Shown here one piece after another: positions 34,993 to 44,190 of a DNA stretch of 64,000 nt. Position 1 is the stretch's first letter; each line of letters starts with the position of its first letter. The stretch is from contig CAJTTU010000002.1 of assembly GCA_910579325.1 (NCBI GenBank), positions 49,622-113,621 of the forward strand, written 5' to 3'. The translations under genes were made by a program, and so were the position numbers. This DNA is from an uncultured Lachnospiraceae bacterium. GTDB taxonomy: Bacteria; Bacillota; Clostridia; Lachnospirales; Lachnospiraceae. The notes beneath the pieces are model-generated. The model saw only the letters and a program-made list of their open reading frames with translations. It was not told the origin of the DNA and ran no database searches.

Positions 34993-35085
34993 TTTATCAA
35001 ACCGTAATCTGGTAAATCCGCCTGCGAACAGTCGGCTTTCCCATCTTACGGTTTGGCACTGCTCATTGCCTGCGTGGATATTATA
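34993..35085 (-). promoter_or_regulatory. Structured leader and promoter of the TSCPD gene (shared element, copy A)
   Basis: On the minus strand a TATAAT box (35080-35085) is followed by an RNA with a perfect 10-bp stem, CAAACCGTAA (35055 to 35046) with TTACGGTTTG (35007 to 34998). A CTG-TTCG-CAG hairpin is enclosed. About 70 bases match copy B at 39062-39146 closely. The class is unknown. Confidence 0.5.
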
Positions 35086-35109
35086 CCTCACCCCGAAAGC
35101 GTAATCAAG

Positions 35110-35138
35110 TTGTAAAACTTGAAGTTTTTGTATATAAT
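35110..35138 (+). promoter_or_regulatory. Sigma-A promoter of mtnN
   Basis: TTGTAA (35110-35115), a 17-base spacer and TATAAT (35133-35138), about 200 bases before the mtnN start. Confidence 0.6.
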
Positions 35139-35337
35139 AAGGTAGTGAAGCAATCGATGGATGTGAAATCGGAGAAATCCGGATATGAAATCGTGTAATG
35201 GTACATGCCCGGAAGGGTGGATGAAGACGGCGGCGGACCGGTCTGAGAAGCAGCAGGGGGTTGAGATATGGACCCGAAATGCTTATGGAATGGGAACGGA
35301 GTCGCGAGGCTTTAGTAAAATGATCAGGAGGATACAT

Positions 35338-36030
35338 ATGATTGGAATCATTGGAGCGATGGATGAGGAAGTAGGCAGGCTGAAAGAGGTTATGACGGAT
35401 GTGGAGATATCGAAGAAGGCCGGCATGGATTTCTGTAAAGGGAGGCTTCAGGGAAAAGATGCCGTGGTAGTGCGCAGCGGAATCGGCAAGGTGAATGCCG
35501 GAATCTGTACGCAGATACTTGCGGATGATTTTCATGTGGACTGTGTGGTGAACACAGGCATAGCCGGCTCCCTGAATACACAGATCGATATCGGGGATAT
35601 CGTCTTATCTTCCGACGCCCTGCAGCATGATATGGACGCTACGGGCTTTGGCTATGAGATGGGGGTGATTCCCAGGATGTCAAGATCAGTATTTCCGGCA
35701 GACGGTCATCTGATCCAGCTGGCGAAACAGGCCTGCCAGAAAGTGAATCCGGATATCAAGACTTTCGTGGGCAGGGTGGTAAGCGGCGACCAGTTTATCT
35801 CAAATAAAGAAAAGAAGAACTGGCTGGAAGAAAAGTTCCATGGGTTTTGTACGGAGATGGAAGGGGCGGCAATCGCCCAGGCGGCTTATCTGAACGAGAT
35901 TCCTTTTTTGATTATCCGCGCCATTTCCGATAAAGCGGACGACAGCGCGGGCATGGATTACAGCGTATTCGAGGCCCAGGCCATCGAGCACAGTGTGAAT
36001 CTGCTGCTGGAGATGTGCGCGCAATTATAA
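35338..36030 (+). CDS. mtnN: 5'-methylthioadenosine/S-adenosylhomocysteine nucleosidase
   Basis: A 230-residue nucleosidase of the PNP/UDP family that cleaves adenine from methylthioadenosine and S-adenosylhomocysteine in the methionine-salvage and activated methyl cycles. Motifs are MIGIIGAMDEEVGRLKE at the start, VNTGIAGSLN, the substrate block FCTEMEGAAIAQAA with its catalytic Glu, and IRAISDKAD with the general acid Asp. The start at 35338 has TCAGGAGGATACAT just before. The frame is open further upstream but nothing there resembles the family. Confidence 0.94.
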   Translation: MIGIIGAMDEEVGRLKEVMTDVEISKKAGMDFCKGRLQGKDAVVVRSGIGKVNAGICTQILADDFHVDCVVNTGIAGSLNTQIDIGDIVLSSDALQHDMDATGFGYEMGVIPRMSRSVFPADGHLIQLAKQACQKVNPDIKTFVGRVVSGDQFISNKEKKNWLEEKFHGFCTEMEGAAIAQAAYLNEIPFLIIRAISDKADDSAGMDYSVFEAQAIEHSVNLLLEMCAQL

Positions 36031-36142
36031 GGATGTACGCGTAACGTCAAAAATGAGTTTTCTGTGAGTCTGCGGCGTTGTTTTGTGATACGCCAAATGA
36101 ATTGCCCGGCAAAATCTGTCGAACGATTTTTCATATTTGATC

Positions 36143-36172
36143 TTTACAAATTCCAAATCCTGTGCCTATAAT
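36143..36172 (+). promoter_or_regulatory. Sigma-A promoter of the membrane-protein gene
   Basis: TTTACA (36143-36148), an 18-base spacer and TATAAT (36167-36172). Confidence 0.5.
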
Positions 36173-36207
36173 GTCTGTAAAAATATGGAATACAGGAGGG
36201 AGCTTTT

Positions 36208-37131
36208 ATGTTGGGATTTTTAGAAGCGGGATATGGAAACATTTTATTGGCAGTGATTTGTTTATTGGGGATTGCGGGCACATGGATGGCCGGCCGCCGC
36301 TACCGTCGTCTGACCCGGGAAATGGAAAGCCTGTCAGGAGGGCAGAGCAAATACCTGAAACAAATGAGGAATAAATTTGAGACAAGCTATCGGGTCAACA
36401 GGGGAGTCAATAACGTAGGGCTGTTTGTGGAGAGAAATGTGGCAGAATTCCGGCTCCTTGGCGTCAGGCTGAGCAAATTGGAGAATATGGCCGCCGGGGC
36501 CGGCAGCCTGGCCTTTCTGTTGGGCTGTGGAGCCGCATTGTTTTGTTACCGGGCGGGGACGGCGATGGACACGGTGCGTGTGAATCTGGCGCTGAGCCTG
36601 CTGATTTCGGCGGCTGCTATGCTTTATTGGAAGAATGCGGATGTGGGCCGAAGGGCCAGAGACTTTTGTATACATATCCAGGACTACCTGGAGAATGTGC
36701 TGGCGAGCCGCCTTGCCGCCACGGCGCCCAGAGAAACCGGCGGGGCGGACATGCCTGTAAAGGAATATGGGGAGAAACCTGCCGGAGAAACCGTGCAGGC
36801 GGCAGAGGAGGTAACGAGAGTTTCCGGGGAACCAGTAAGGTTTTCCGGGGAGGAGTCAATGTCCGCCGGAAAGGGCTTAAAGCCCGCGGAAGGGGGTGGT
36901 CTGTCTGCTTCCGGGGCGGCATCCTTTAAAGAACCGGCGGATTATGAGCCGGCATATGGCGACAGGGAATCCCACAGGGAGGAAATTGATTATCTGAGAC
37001 AGAGCCTGGACCGGATCGCTTCCGGGAGAGAACCCCAGGCGGAGGAAGAGCGGCGGAAGCGTAAAAAACCCAGGTTATCCCCTGAGGAGCAGGGGCTGAT
37101 TGAGGACATATTGAGGGAGTATTTTGCGTAA
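36208..37131 (+). CDS. Membrane protein of unknown function with disordered C-terminal tail
   Basis: A 307-residue protein. An N-terminal transmembrane helix (ILLAVICLLGIAGTWMAG), a basic, helical part (NKFETSYRVNRGVNNVGLFVERN) and two more hydrophobic segments (LAFLLGCGAALFCYRAG, VNLALSLLISAAAMLYW) are followed by a 130-residue Glu/Gly/Ala-rich tail and a basic end (RRKRKKPRLSPEEQGLIEDI). I do not recognise a family. It lies 41 bases before pgi and is probably co-transcribed with it. Confidence 0.65.
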   Translation: MLGFLEAGYGNILLAVICLLGIAGTWMAGRRYRRLTREMESLSGGQSKYLKQMRNKFETSYRVNRGVNNVGLFVERNVAEFRLLGVRLSKLENMAAGAGSLAFLLGCGAALFCYRAGTAMDTVRVNLALSLLISAAAMLYWKNADVGRRARDFCIHIQDYLENVLASRLAATAPRETGGADMPVKEYGEKPAGETVQAAEEVTRVSGEPVRFSGEESMSAGKGLKPAEGGGLSASGAASFKEPADYEPAYGDRESHREEIDYLRQSLDRIASGREPQAEEERRKRKKPRLSPEEQGLIEDILREYFA

Positions 37132-37172
37132 AATGGTCCTATCATACAATATATAACAAAGGAGAATGAGAA

Positions 37173-38522
37173 ATGCAGGGAAAAGTGAGTTTTGATTATT
37201 CAAAGGCGGCAGGATTTATTTCTGAGGAAGAACTGGGTTATATGAAGGGGCTGGCGCTGACAGCAAAAGAGACGCTGGTGTCAAAAAACGGCGCCGGAAA
37301 TGATTTTCTGGGCTGGATCGATCTGCCGGTGGACTATGACAAGGAAGAGTTTGCCCGGATCAAAAAGGCGGCCGACAAGATCCGGTCAGATTCCGATGTG
37401 CTGCTGGTAATTGGCATTGGCGGCTCTTATCTGGGAGCCCGGGCCGCAATCGAATTTTTAGGCCACAATTTCTACAATTGCCTTTCCAAAGAGCAGCGGA
37501 AAACGCCGGAAATTTATTTTGTGGGAAACAGCATCAGCAGCACCTATATCGCCCATCTGTGCCAGGTGCTTGAGGGCAAGGATTTCTCCGTGAACGTGAT
37601 TTCCAAATCCGGGACTACCACGGAGCCTGCCATCGCGTTCCGTGTGTTTAAAAAGCTGCTGACTGAAAAATACGGCAGAGAAGAGGCGGCGAAGAGAATC
37701 TATGCCACCACGGACCGGGCCAAAGGCGCGCTGAAAAATCTGGCCGATACGGAAGGCTATGAGACTTTTGTGGTACCGGACGACGTGGGAGGGCGTTTCT
37801 CCGTGCTGACTGCGGTAGGTTTGCTGCCGATCGCGGCCAGCGGAGCAGATATCGACGCATTGATGGAAGGGGCCGCTGCCGGAAGAAAGCATGCGCTGGA
37901 AGCTCCTTTTGAAGAGAACGACGCGGTAAAATATGCGGCTGTCAGAAATATTTTGCTGCGTAAAGGAAAATCAGTGGAAATCGTGGCGAATTACGAGCCC
38001 AGCCTTCATTATATTTCCGAGTGGTGGAAGCAGCTTTACGGAGAGAGCGAGGGAAAGGACCAGAAAGGAATCTTCCCGGCCGCCGTGGATCTGACTACAG
38101 ACCTTCATTCTATGGGACAATTTATCCAGGATGGGGCCAGAATCATGTTCGAGACGGTATTAGAGGTGGAAAAACCCACTTGCCAGCTGACGCTGGAAGC
38201 AGAGGAGACCGATCTGGACGGACTGAATTATCTGGCCGGAAAGACCGTGGATTTTGTAAATAAAAGCGCTATGAACGGGACGATTCTGGCGCATACGGAC
38301 GGCAATGTTCCAAACCTGATGGTTCATATTGAGGAACAGTCCGCCTACTGCCTGGGCAAGCTGTTTTATTTCTTTGAGTTTGCCTGCGGCGTCAGCGGCT
38401 ACCTTCTGGGTGTCAATCCCTTTAACCAGCCAGGCGTGGAAAGCTATAAGAAAAATATGTTTGCCCTTCTCGGCAAGCCCGGCTATGAGGCGGAGCGGGA
38501 AGAACTGCTGAAACGGCTGTAA
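37173..38522 (+). CDS. pgi: Glucose-6-phosphate isomerase
   Basis: A 449-residue isomerase that interconverts glucose 6-phosphate and fructose 6-phosphate in glycolysis. Family signatures are [20 protein letters not shown], the phosphate-binding [31 protein letters not shown], the catalytic region around [19 protein letters not shown] and the end [19 protein letters not shown]. The start at 37173 follows AAAGGAGAATGAGAA. Length is standard for the Firmicutes form. A bidirectional terminator follows (38636-38678). Confidence 0.95.
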   Translation: MQGKVSFDYSKAAGFISEEELGYMKGLALTAKETLVSKNGAGNDFLGWIDLPVDYDKEEFARIKKAADKIRSDSDVLLVIGIGGSYLGARAAIEFLGHNFYNCLSKEQRKTPEIYFVGNSISSTYIAHLCQVLEGKDFSVNVISKSGTTTEPAIAFRVFKKLLTEKYGREEAAKRIYATTDRAKGALKNLADTEGYETFVVPDDVGGRFSVLTAVGLLPIAASGADIDALMEGAAAGRKHALEAPFEENDAVKYAAVRNILLRKGKSVEIVANYEPSLHYISEWWKQLYGESEGKDQKGIFPAAVDLTTDLHSMGQFIQDGARIMFETVLEVEKPTCQLTLEAEETDLDGLNYLAGKTVDFVNKSAMNGTILAHTDGNVPNLMVHIEEQSAYCLGKLFYFFEFACGVSGYLLGVNPFNQPGVESYKKNMFALLGKPGYEAEREELLKRL

Positions 38523-38635
38523 AAAGAGAACCTGAGGGCAGACAGTTAAAAAAATAAAATAAAAACTGAATATAGATAATGAAAACTGAATATAAAGAAT
38601 GAAATAAAGAAAACAGAATATAGACGAAACAGACG

Positions 38636-38678
38636 TAAAAAATCCCGGAAGGCCGAAAATGCGGCGTTCCGGGATTTT
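38636..38678. terminator. Terminator after pgi, shared with the convergent small gene
   Basis: AATCCCGGAA (38641-38650) pairs with TTCCGGGATT (38667-38676) around a GC-rich loop; T residues follow on both strands (gattttgc; ttttttacg on minus). Confidence 0.65.
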
Positions 38679-38702
38679 GCTATGAGAGCGCTTCGATTTT
38701 GA

Positions 38703-38972
38703 TCAGTCTTCTTCGATCACATGGATTTCCAGGTAATCGAAAGGAATCTTTTCGATAAAGCTGTCCTGATGGAACCGGGTTTTGGCATGGCGTTTGAATT
38801 CGGAGATATTCTGGTTCAGCCAGATCGGGTTACCCAGGTCAAACTGGTTACAGATATCCTCTAATCCCTGGAATACTTTCCGGGTCCGGTTCAGCTCCCT
38901 GTTATCATTTTCGATTACCGTATCCTGTAAAAGATGGTTGTCTTTGAAAATTTTTCCCCATAAACGAAACAT
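38703..38972 (-). CDS. Small protein of unknown function
   Basis: An 89-residue protein: MFRLWGKIFKDNHLLQDTVI, then RTRKVFQGLEDICNQFDLGN and PIWLNQNISEFKRHAKTRF. I recognise it as a type of short hypothetical protein common in Lachnospiraceae but know no function. It has an even hydrophobic pattern and no cysteine pair or membrane segment. The start at 38972 has ACGGAGGAACC upstream. Its long leader contains the structured element found also before the TSCPD gene. Confidence 0.7.
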   Translation of the reverse strand: MFRLWGKIFKDNHLLQDTVIENDNRELNRTRKVFQGLEDICNQFDLGNPIWLNQNISEFKRHAKTRFHQDSFIEKIPFDYLEIHVIEED

Positions 38973-39061
38973 ATGATGGTTCCTCCGTATTATTGTGCTA
39001 AACCCGTTACTTTGCAGTGCGAAGAAGGAAAGCCGGGGCTTTCCTCCTTCCCGGGCTTCGC

Positions 39062-39146
39062 CCTATCAAACTGCAATCCGGTGAATTTGCCTGCGGGCAG
39101 TGGTTTCACCATCTTACAGTTTGGCATTGTTCATGGGGATATTATA
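39062..39146 (-). promoter_or_regulatory. Structured leader and promoter of the small gene at 38703 (shared element, copy B)
   Basis: On the minus strand TATAAT (39141-39146) is followed by an RNA with a 10-bp stem: CAAACTGTAA (39123 to 39114) with TTGCAGTTTG (39076 to 39067), one of them a G-U pair. Compared with copy A one C-G pair is a T-A pair, a compensatory change. A CTG-CCCG-CAG hairpin is enclosed. A further strong stem lies between here and the gene (GGAAAGCC/GGCTTTCC). Confidence 0.5.
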
Positions 39147-39171
39147 GCATGAACTTTTTATTCCCACAACA

Positions 39172-39200
39172 TTGCAATCATTTTGGATATCATCTATAAT
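39172..39200 (+). promoter_or_regulatory. Sigma-A promoter of the coiled-coil membrane protein gene
   Basis: TTGCAA (39172-39177), a 17-base spacer and TATAAT (39195-39200). Confidence 0.65.
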
Positions 39201-39259
39201 AAGGTGATATACTGATAGGAAAAGAATTGAGAGAAGGTTTACTGACGGAGGAAACCGGA

Positions 39260-40351
39260 ATGAGAGAGGAATATGCTGATTTGGTGGAGTTTTTAAATGA
39301 CGCCAAACAATCGGTAATCGACCTGGGTGTTTTGCAGAAAAATGTGAACGCTGCGGAGATAGAGGGGAAGAAACTTGAGAAGGCGCTGGGCGCGGAACGG
39401 AAAGCCGTGGCGGATCAGATCGCTCTGACTGTGAAAAAGCGGAAGGATGAGATTGCGGAGGCTTATGACCGGGAAATCAGGGGAGATCAGGAGAAGCTGA
39501 AAAAGGCCAGGGCGAAACGGGAAAAGGCGAAAAACAAAGGGATGAAGCTGCGCATAGAGGAGGAGACTGCCGAGCTGAACGAGGAAAACCGCCAGCTGCG
39601 TACCCGGCTGACTACGTTATTTAAGCAGAATCATCTGCCTGGCTTTTGCAACACCACCTTCTATTATGCGTTGTTTTTCACCAGGGGTCCGAAGGATTTT
39701 CTGATTTTGCTTCTGACGGCGCTGGTTTGCTTTCTGGCCATCCCCTGGGGCATTTATTTTGCCCTGCCGGAAAGGGTCATGTGGTATCTGGCCGTGATCT
39801 ATCCGGCCGTGATTCTCGTGTTTGTGGGATTATACATTATCATTGCGAACCGGACGAAGGTGGATAATATCGGCGTGCTGCGCGAAGGCCGGAAGCTGCG
39901 CATGATGATCAAGGCTAATGAGCGGAAGATGGACGCCATTAAAAATTCCATCGAAAAAGACCGGAATGAGGATCTCTATGACCTGGATAAGTATGACAGG
40001 GAGATCGAGGAGATCGAGGAGGAGCTGGCAGATATTGGTTCCCGCAAAGAGGATGCCCTCTATGTGTTTGAAAATGAGACGGCGCTGATTATCACGAAGG
40101 AGATCAGGCAGAATTATCAGGGGCGGATTGACAGCCTGTCCGAACAGAAACAGGAATGCGAGGAACGGTATAAGGAGCTGTCCGGCCAGTTAAAACGGAT
40201 GACAATCAATGTGACAGATGAATTTGAAAGCCGGATTGGCCGGGAATTCATGGTTCCGGAAAAGCTGGACGCGCTGGCGAAAATCCTTGAGGAGGAGAGG
40301 GCGGACAGCTTGTCGGAGGCGCAGGAGATGTACCGCAATAAGTTAAGTTAG
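39260..40351 (+). CDS. Coiled-coil membrane protein of unknown function
   Basis: A 363-residue protein. Residues about 1-125 are highly charged and coiled-coil-like (EIEGKKLEKALGAERKAVAD, QEKLKKARAKREKAKNK), then two transmembrane helices (FLILLLTALVCFLAIPWGIY and LAVIYPAVILVFVGLYIII, about 148-205) and a second long coiled-coil part. This helix-TM-TM-helix layout would place both coils in the cytoplasm. I do not recognise the family. The start at 39260 follows CGGAGGAAACCGG. It stands alone with its own promoter. Confidence 0.7.
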   Translation: MREEYADLVEFLNDAKQSVIDLGVLQKNVNAAEIEGKKLEKALGAERKAVADQIALTVKKRKDEIAEAYDREIRGDQEKLKKARAKREKAKNKGMKLRIEEETAELNEENRQLRTRLTTLFKQNHLPGFCNTTFYYALFFTRGPKDFLILLLTALVCFLAIPWGIYFALPERVMWYLAVIYPAVILVFVGLYIIIANRTKVDNIGVLREGRKLRMMIKANERKMDAIKNSIEKDRNEDLYDLDKYDREIEEIEEELADIGSRKEDALYVFENETALIITKEIRQNYQGRIDSLSEQKQECEERYKELSGQLKRMTINVTDEFESRIGREFMVPEKLDALAKILEEERADSLSEAQEMYRNKLS

Positions 40352-40405
40352 TGTGGAGTACGACTGCGCCATATACAGGCAGGGCAGACCCTCCATGCCA
40401 GTTTT

Positions 40406-41104
40406 TTAAATGCCTCGCAAAAAGGTATTGGGAATGAACTCCCGCAAGACCGCAGCGGCGGCGTTCAGCTCCGCCTCCGTATATGGCGTAAAGTGGAGGC
40501 CGGATAAAGTTTCACAGTCCCGGTAGGATTGAAGATAGTAAGCCTGGGAGCCTGCCAGCCATTCCCCTATGACGGCGAAGTCCTCCATGGACTGGAACTC
40601 TCTGGCTGTGGTGGTGCGGAATTCATAAGGAATGCCGCTTTGCCGGATCAGGCGGACGCTTTCCTCGATGCGGTTCATATCTACCTGCGCCATGCCGCTG
40701 GCAAAGGCATAGCGGGAGGGCGCGGCTTTGATATCCATGGCGATATAATCCGGACTGTGGCGGTCAAACAGAATACGAAGCTGATCCGGCCGGTAGCCGT
40801 TGGTATCCAGCTTGACCAGATAGCCCAGAGAATGGATCAGGTTGATCCACTCTCCCAGGTCGGGCGTCAGGGTTGGTTCGCCGCCGGTGACGCAGACACC
40901 TTCCAGGATGTTCTGCCGTTTTTTTAGAAAGCGGATAAATTCTTCATCTGAAATTGTTTCCGCCGCCGTCGTGCTGTCTGGGAGAACGATGTCCCGATTT
41001 TGGCAAAAGGGGCAGTGGAAATTGCAGCCGCCTAAAAATATGGTGCAGGCCACATGGCCGGGAAAGTCCAGTAAGGTTGTTTTTTGCAGACCGTATATAT
41101 GCAT
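40406..41104 (-). CDS. Anaerobic ribonucleoside-triphosphate reductase-activating protein (radical SAM)
   Basis: A 232-residue glycyl-radical activase of the NrdG-like type. The start MHIYGLQKTTLLDFPGHVAC is followed by CNFHCPFC (the CxxxCxxC radical SAM cluster, about residues 27-34) and GVCVTGGEPTLTPDL. It uses S-adenosylmethionine to set the glycyl radical on an enzyme such as the class III ribonucleotide reductase. No target gene lies next to it, so the partner is inferred from the family. Divergent from tadA. Confidence 0.85.
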   Translation of the reverse strand: MHIYGLQKTTLLDFPGHVACTIFLGGCNFHCPFCQNRDIVLPDSTTAAETISDEEFIRFLKKRQNILEGVCVTGGEPTLTPDLGEWINLIHSLGYLVKLDTNGYRPDQLRILFDRHSPDYIAMDIKAAPSRYAFASGMAQVDMNRIEESVRLIRQSGIPYEFRTTTAREFQSMEDFAVIGEWLAGSQAYYLQSYRDCETLSGLHFTPYTEAELNAAAAVLREFIPNTFLRGI

Positions 41105-41133
41105 AGTATATATCTACCTCATTAAAAATTTAT

Positions 41134-41201
41134 AACACTCTGGCTGTTGGCGCGCTGCCCCGACATAGGGCAGAAATTCCTTTGTACGGCAGCCGAGTGT
41201 T
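41134..41201. repeat. Nested inverted repeat between the activase and tadA genes
   Basis: AACACTCTGGCTG (41134-41146) pairs with CAGCCGAGTGTT (41190-41201) with one bulged base. CTGCCC (41155-41160) and GGGCAG (41168-41173) form an inner stem. It lies in the divergent promoter region, 31 bases before tadA, and may be part of its leader. Confidence 0.45.
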
Positions 41202-41232
41202 CATATCATATCACATATCAGGAGTTTCTGCC

Positions 41233-41796
41233 ATGGAGATACAGGAAAAATACATGAAGGAGGCTTTAAAGCAGGCCAGAAAAGCTTATAAGCTGGGAGA
41301 GGTTCCCATTGGCTGCGTCATAGTCTATGGGGATAAAATTATTGCCAGAGGGTATAACAGAAGGAAGACCGATAAGAATACCCTGTCCCATGCCGAGCTG
41401 CAGGCTATCAGAAAGGCCAGCCGGGTGATGGGCGACTGGCGTTTGGAGGAGTGCGACATGTATGTGACGCTGGAGCCCTGCCAGATGTGTTCCGGCGCCA
41501 TCGTCCAGGCACGGATTCCTCGGGTGGTGATCGGCTGTATGAACCCCAAGGCCGGCTGTGCGGGTTCGATTCTGAACCTGCTGCAGATGCCGCAATTTAA
41601 CCACCAGGTGGAAATCGTCCGGGGGGTCATGGAGGAAGAATGTTCGTCCGTGCTGAAAACCTTTTTCAAAGAACTGCGCGTAAAGGTAAAAGAAGAAAAA
41701 GCTGCCAGGAAGGCCATAGAATCGGAAGGGAAGCCAGCAGAAAGCACGGAGATGGAAACAGAAAAACCGGACCGGGCAACCAATAAAAAAATTTGA
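41233..41796 (+). CDS. tadA: tRNA-specific adenosine deaminase TadA
   Basis: A 187-residue cytidine-deaminase-fold enzyme that converts adenosine 34 to inosine in tRNA-Arg(ACG). The zinc site is formed by HAELQAI (His and Glu) and EPCQMCSGAI (two Cys), and the NRRKTDKNTLSHAE segment is typical. The C-terminal tail (EEKAARKAIESEGKPAESTE and onward) is 25-30 residues longer than in most members and highly charged. The start at 41233 has CAGGAG upstream. The SRP RNA gene follows, a conserved neighbour in Firmicutes. Confidence 0.93.
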   Translation: MEIQEKYMKEALKQARKAYKLGEVPIGCVIVYGDKIIARGYNRRKTDKNTLSHAELQAIRKASRVMGDWRLEECDMYVTLEPCQMCSGAIVQARIPRVVIGCMNPKAGCAGSILNLLQMPQFNHQVEIVRGVMEEECSSVLKTFFKELRVKVKEEKAARKAIESEGKPAESTEMETEKPDRATNKKI

Positions 41797-41821
41797 CAAA
41801 CGTTCCGGGAACGGTTATACT
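41793..41821 (+). promoter_or_regulatory. Strong promoter of the SRP RNA gene
   Basis: TTGACA (41793-41798), a 17-base spacer and TATACT (41816-41821). It overlaps the end of tadA. Confidence 0.7.
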
Positions 41822-41847
41822 ATGAAAGTCAAAGTAGTTTTCAAGTT

Positions 41848-42112
41848 TCCGCGCAGCCGGGGAGATAGCGGTGCCCTGTACCTGCAATCCGCTACAGCAG
41901 GGGTGATGCCTCCGCTGAGGATTCCCATTGCATGGCTGCCCTGTATAAGTGGCGTTGACGTCTGGGTCTTACGCAACAGGAACCTGTGAACCGTGTCAGG
42001 TCAGGAATGGAGCAGCACTAAGCAGGACCTTCTGTGTGCCGTGAGGGCGCCTGGGCCGAGTTAACTGTACAGGTAACGCATGTGATGTGTCTTCGAGGCG
42101 AGGCGCGCGGAT
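41848..42112 (+). ncRNA. ffs: Signal recognition particle RNA (large bacterial type)
   Basis: The conserved domain-IV core is readable near 41990-42030: GTGTCAGGTCAGGAATGGAG followed by CAGCACTAAGCA. CCGCGC near 41849 can pair with GCGCGG near 42105, closing a molecule of about 265 bases, the large Alu-containing type of Gram-positive bacteria. It is the RNA scaffold of the SRP that targets membrane and secreted proteins. Ends are set by that pairing and are approximate. Confidence 0.92.
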
Positions 42113-42145
42113 TAAATATTAAAATTTAACAGGTGATTTTCACCG

Positions 42146-42179
42146 AACCGGAGGATACAAAAGTACCTCCGGTATTTTT
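42146..42179 (+). terminator. Intrinsic terminator of the SRP RNA
   Basis: ACCGGAGG pairs with CCTCCGGT, followed by ATTTTTG. Confidence 0.8.
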
Positions 42180-42222
42180 GTATCATAAGAGCGTTTTGCA
42201 GTGAACGCCCCTATGATACAAA
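42175..42222. repeat. Inverted-repeat element after the SRP terminator
   Basis: TTTGTATCATA (42177-42187) and TATGATACAAA (42212-42222) form the outer arms, GCGTT and AACGC an inner stem. The outer arms match those of the element at 9853-9899, while the inner part differs. In both places the element begins in the T-tract of a terminator. Confidence 0.5.
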
Positions 42223-42249
42223 GATGTTTTTTCGGTCGGAAATCGGCTG

Positions 42250-42717
42250 TTACGCTTCGATTTCCCGGATTACATTCACCATTTCAATGGCGCTCAAAGC
42301 GCAGTCATAACCTTTATTTCCCGCTTTTGTCCCGGCTCGCTCGATGGCCTGCTCGATATTTTCGGTGGTGAGGATACCGAAAAGGACAGGGATGCCGGTC
42401 TCTAAAGAAACGGCGGCGATGCCCTTTGACACTTCGTTGCACACATAATCATAATGGCTGGTAGCGCCCCGGATCACCGCGCCCAGGCAGATAACGGCGT
42501 CATATTTTCCGCTTTTGGCCATCTTGGAGGCGATCAGCGGAATCTCGAAGGCGCCGGGAACCCAGGCCAGATGGATGCTGTCCTCTGGCACGTCGTGGCG
42601 GATCAGGCCGTCCATGGCGCCGCTGATCAGCTTTGAGGTGATAAATTCATTGAAACGGGAGGCGACGATGCCGATTTTGATGTTGTTGGATGTCAGTTTT
42701 CCTTCAAATGTTCTCAT
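42250..42717 (-). CDS. ribH: 6,7-dimethyl-8-ribityllumazine synthase
   Basis: A 155-residue lumazine synthase, the last-but-one step of riboflavin synthesis, joining the butanone phosphate and the ribitylamino-uracil. Blocks are [56 protein letters not shown] with its catalytic His, and [17 protein letters not shown]. The frame is open to 42792 but the start at 42717 has AAAAGGAGATCAACC. It is the last gene of the FMN-controlled rib operon. Confidence 0.95.
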   Translation of the reverse strand: MRTFEGKLTSNNIKIGIVASRFNEFITSKLISGAMDGLIRHDVPEDSIHLAWVPGAFEIPLIASKMAKSGKYDAVICLGAVIRGATSHYDYVCNEVSKGIAAVSLETGIPVLFGILTTENIEQAIERAGTKAGNKGYDCALSAIEMVNVIREIEA

Positions 42718-42840
42718 AGTGGTTGATCTCCTTTTATATTTGGTGATGTCCGCGCGGGCAGACATGTCTGTTAAATTTCCATTTTCAGTCATTGCGGATC
42801 AGCGTTTCAAATTCCGCGTTTTACGGGGCGGAACTGCTTT

Positions 42841-44040
42841 CTAATAATTCAGGATATGCCCCATCCGGTTCTGCTTGGTTTTCAGATAGAACAGATCATG
42901 GGCGGTCGCGTTCATCTGGATGGGAACCCGCTGCGTGATCTCCAGGCCGAAATCCGCCAGCTGGTACACCTTGTCCGGGTTATTGGTCAAAAGCCGCATG
43001 GTCTTGACACCCAGATCCTTAAGAATCTGCGCGCCGATATAGTATTCCCGCTGGTCTCCGGCAAAGCCCAGGGCCAGGTTGGCTTCCAGGGTATCCATGC
43101 CCTGTTCCTGCAGTTCATAGGCCCGCAGCTTATTGATCAGGCCGATGCCTCTGCCCTCCTGGCGCATATACAGCAGAATGCCCCGTCCTTCCTCCTCGAT
43201 CTGTGTCATGGCGGCGGCAAACTGCTGGCCGCAGTCGCAGCGCAGGGAGCCGAAGGTATCTCCGGTCAGGCATTCGGAGTGGACTCTGCACAGAACATCC
43301 TGCCCGTCACCGATGTCTCCTTTCACCAGCGCCACATGATGTTCGCCGTTTAACAGGTTGATATAGCCGTACGCTGTAAAATCGCCGTATTTTGTGGGCA
43401 TTTTATTTCTAGTTACCCGTTCCACCAGCTTTTCGTGCCGTTTCCGGTACTGCTGCAGGTCATGGATGGTAATGAATTTCAGCCCCCACCTGTTTGCCAC
43501 CTCCCATAACTGAGGCGTGCGCATCATGGTTCCGTCTTCTTTCATGATTTCACAGCAGAGGCCGCATTGCTTTAACCCTGCCAGGCGCATCAGGTCCACG
43601 GTGGCTTCCGTGTGCCCGTTCCGTTCCAGCACGCCATTGGGCTTGGCCAGCAGCGGAAACATGTGCCCGGGCCGCCGGAAATCCTCGGGGCGGACATCGT
43701 CTTCCACACATTTCATGGCGGTGACGGAGCGTTCTGCGGCGGAAATGCCTGTGGTGGTGTCCACATGGTCGATGGACACGGTAAATGCCGTCTCATGATT
43801 GTCCGTATTGTCGGCGACCATCTGGGGAAACTGGAGCTTCCTCACATATTCCTCCGCCATGGGCATACAGATCAGCCCTTTGCCGTGGGTGGCCATAAAA
43901 TTGATGTTTTCCGTGGTGGCAAACTGGGCGGCGCAGATAAAGTCGCCCTCATTTTCCCGGTCCGGGTCGTCTGTCACCAGAATGATTTTGCCCTGCCGCA
44001 GATCCTCAAGGGCTTCTTCGATGGTGTTGAATTGGTTCAT
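42841..44040 (-). CDS. ribBA: Bifunctional 3,4-dihydroxy-2-butanone 4-phosphate synthase / GTP cyclohydrolase II
   Basis: A 399-residue fusion. The N-terminal RibB part has [16 protein letters not shown] with its Mg-binding Glu residues and [16 protein letters not shown]. The C-terminal RibA part has the zinc ligands in [17 protein letters not shown] and the catalytic RQEGRGIGL block. It makes both precursors of lumazine. The start at 44040 is preceded by AGAAAGGAACACACC. Third gene of the rib operon, with a 123-base gap to ribH. Confidence 0.96.
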   Translation of the reverse strand: MNQFNTIEEALEDLRQGKIILVTDDPDRENEGDFICAAQFATTENINFMATHGKGLICMPMAEEYVRKLQFPQMVADNTDNHETAFTVSIDHVDTTTGISAAERSVTAMKCVEDDVRPEDFRRPGHMFPLLAKPNGVLERNGHTEATVDLMRLAGLKQCGLCCEIMKEDGTMMRTPQLWEVANRWGLKFITIHDLQQYRKRHEKLVERVTRNKMPTKYGDFTAYGYINLLNGEHHVALVKGDIGDGQDVLCRVHSECLTGDTFGSLRCDCGQQFAAAMTQIEEEGRGILLYMRQEGRGIGLINKLRAYELQEQGMDTLEANLALGFAGDQREYYIGAQILKDLGVKTMRLLTNNPDKVYQLADFGLEITQRVPIQMNATAHDLFYLKTKQNRMGHILNY

Positions 44041-44190
44041 ATGGTGTGTTCCTTTCTGTCAATTGCAAAAGCGTATAACGATGCGCTGCATGCGTTTGAT
44101 GGTAATGATTAAAAATCATTAGCTTTTACGATAATTTTTTATGGCAAGAATGATAAAGGTTTTTTGAAGGGTTTTCCTACCATTCCCCTG

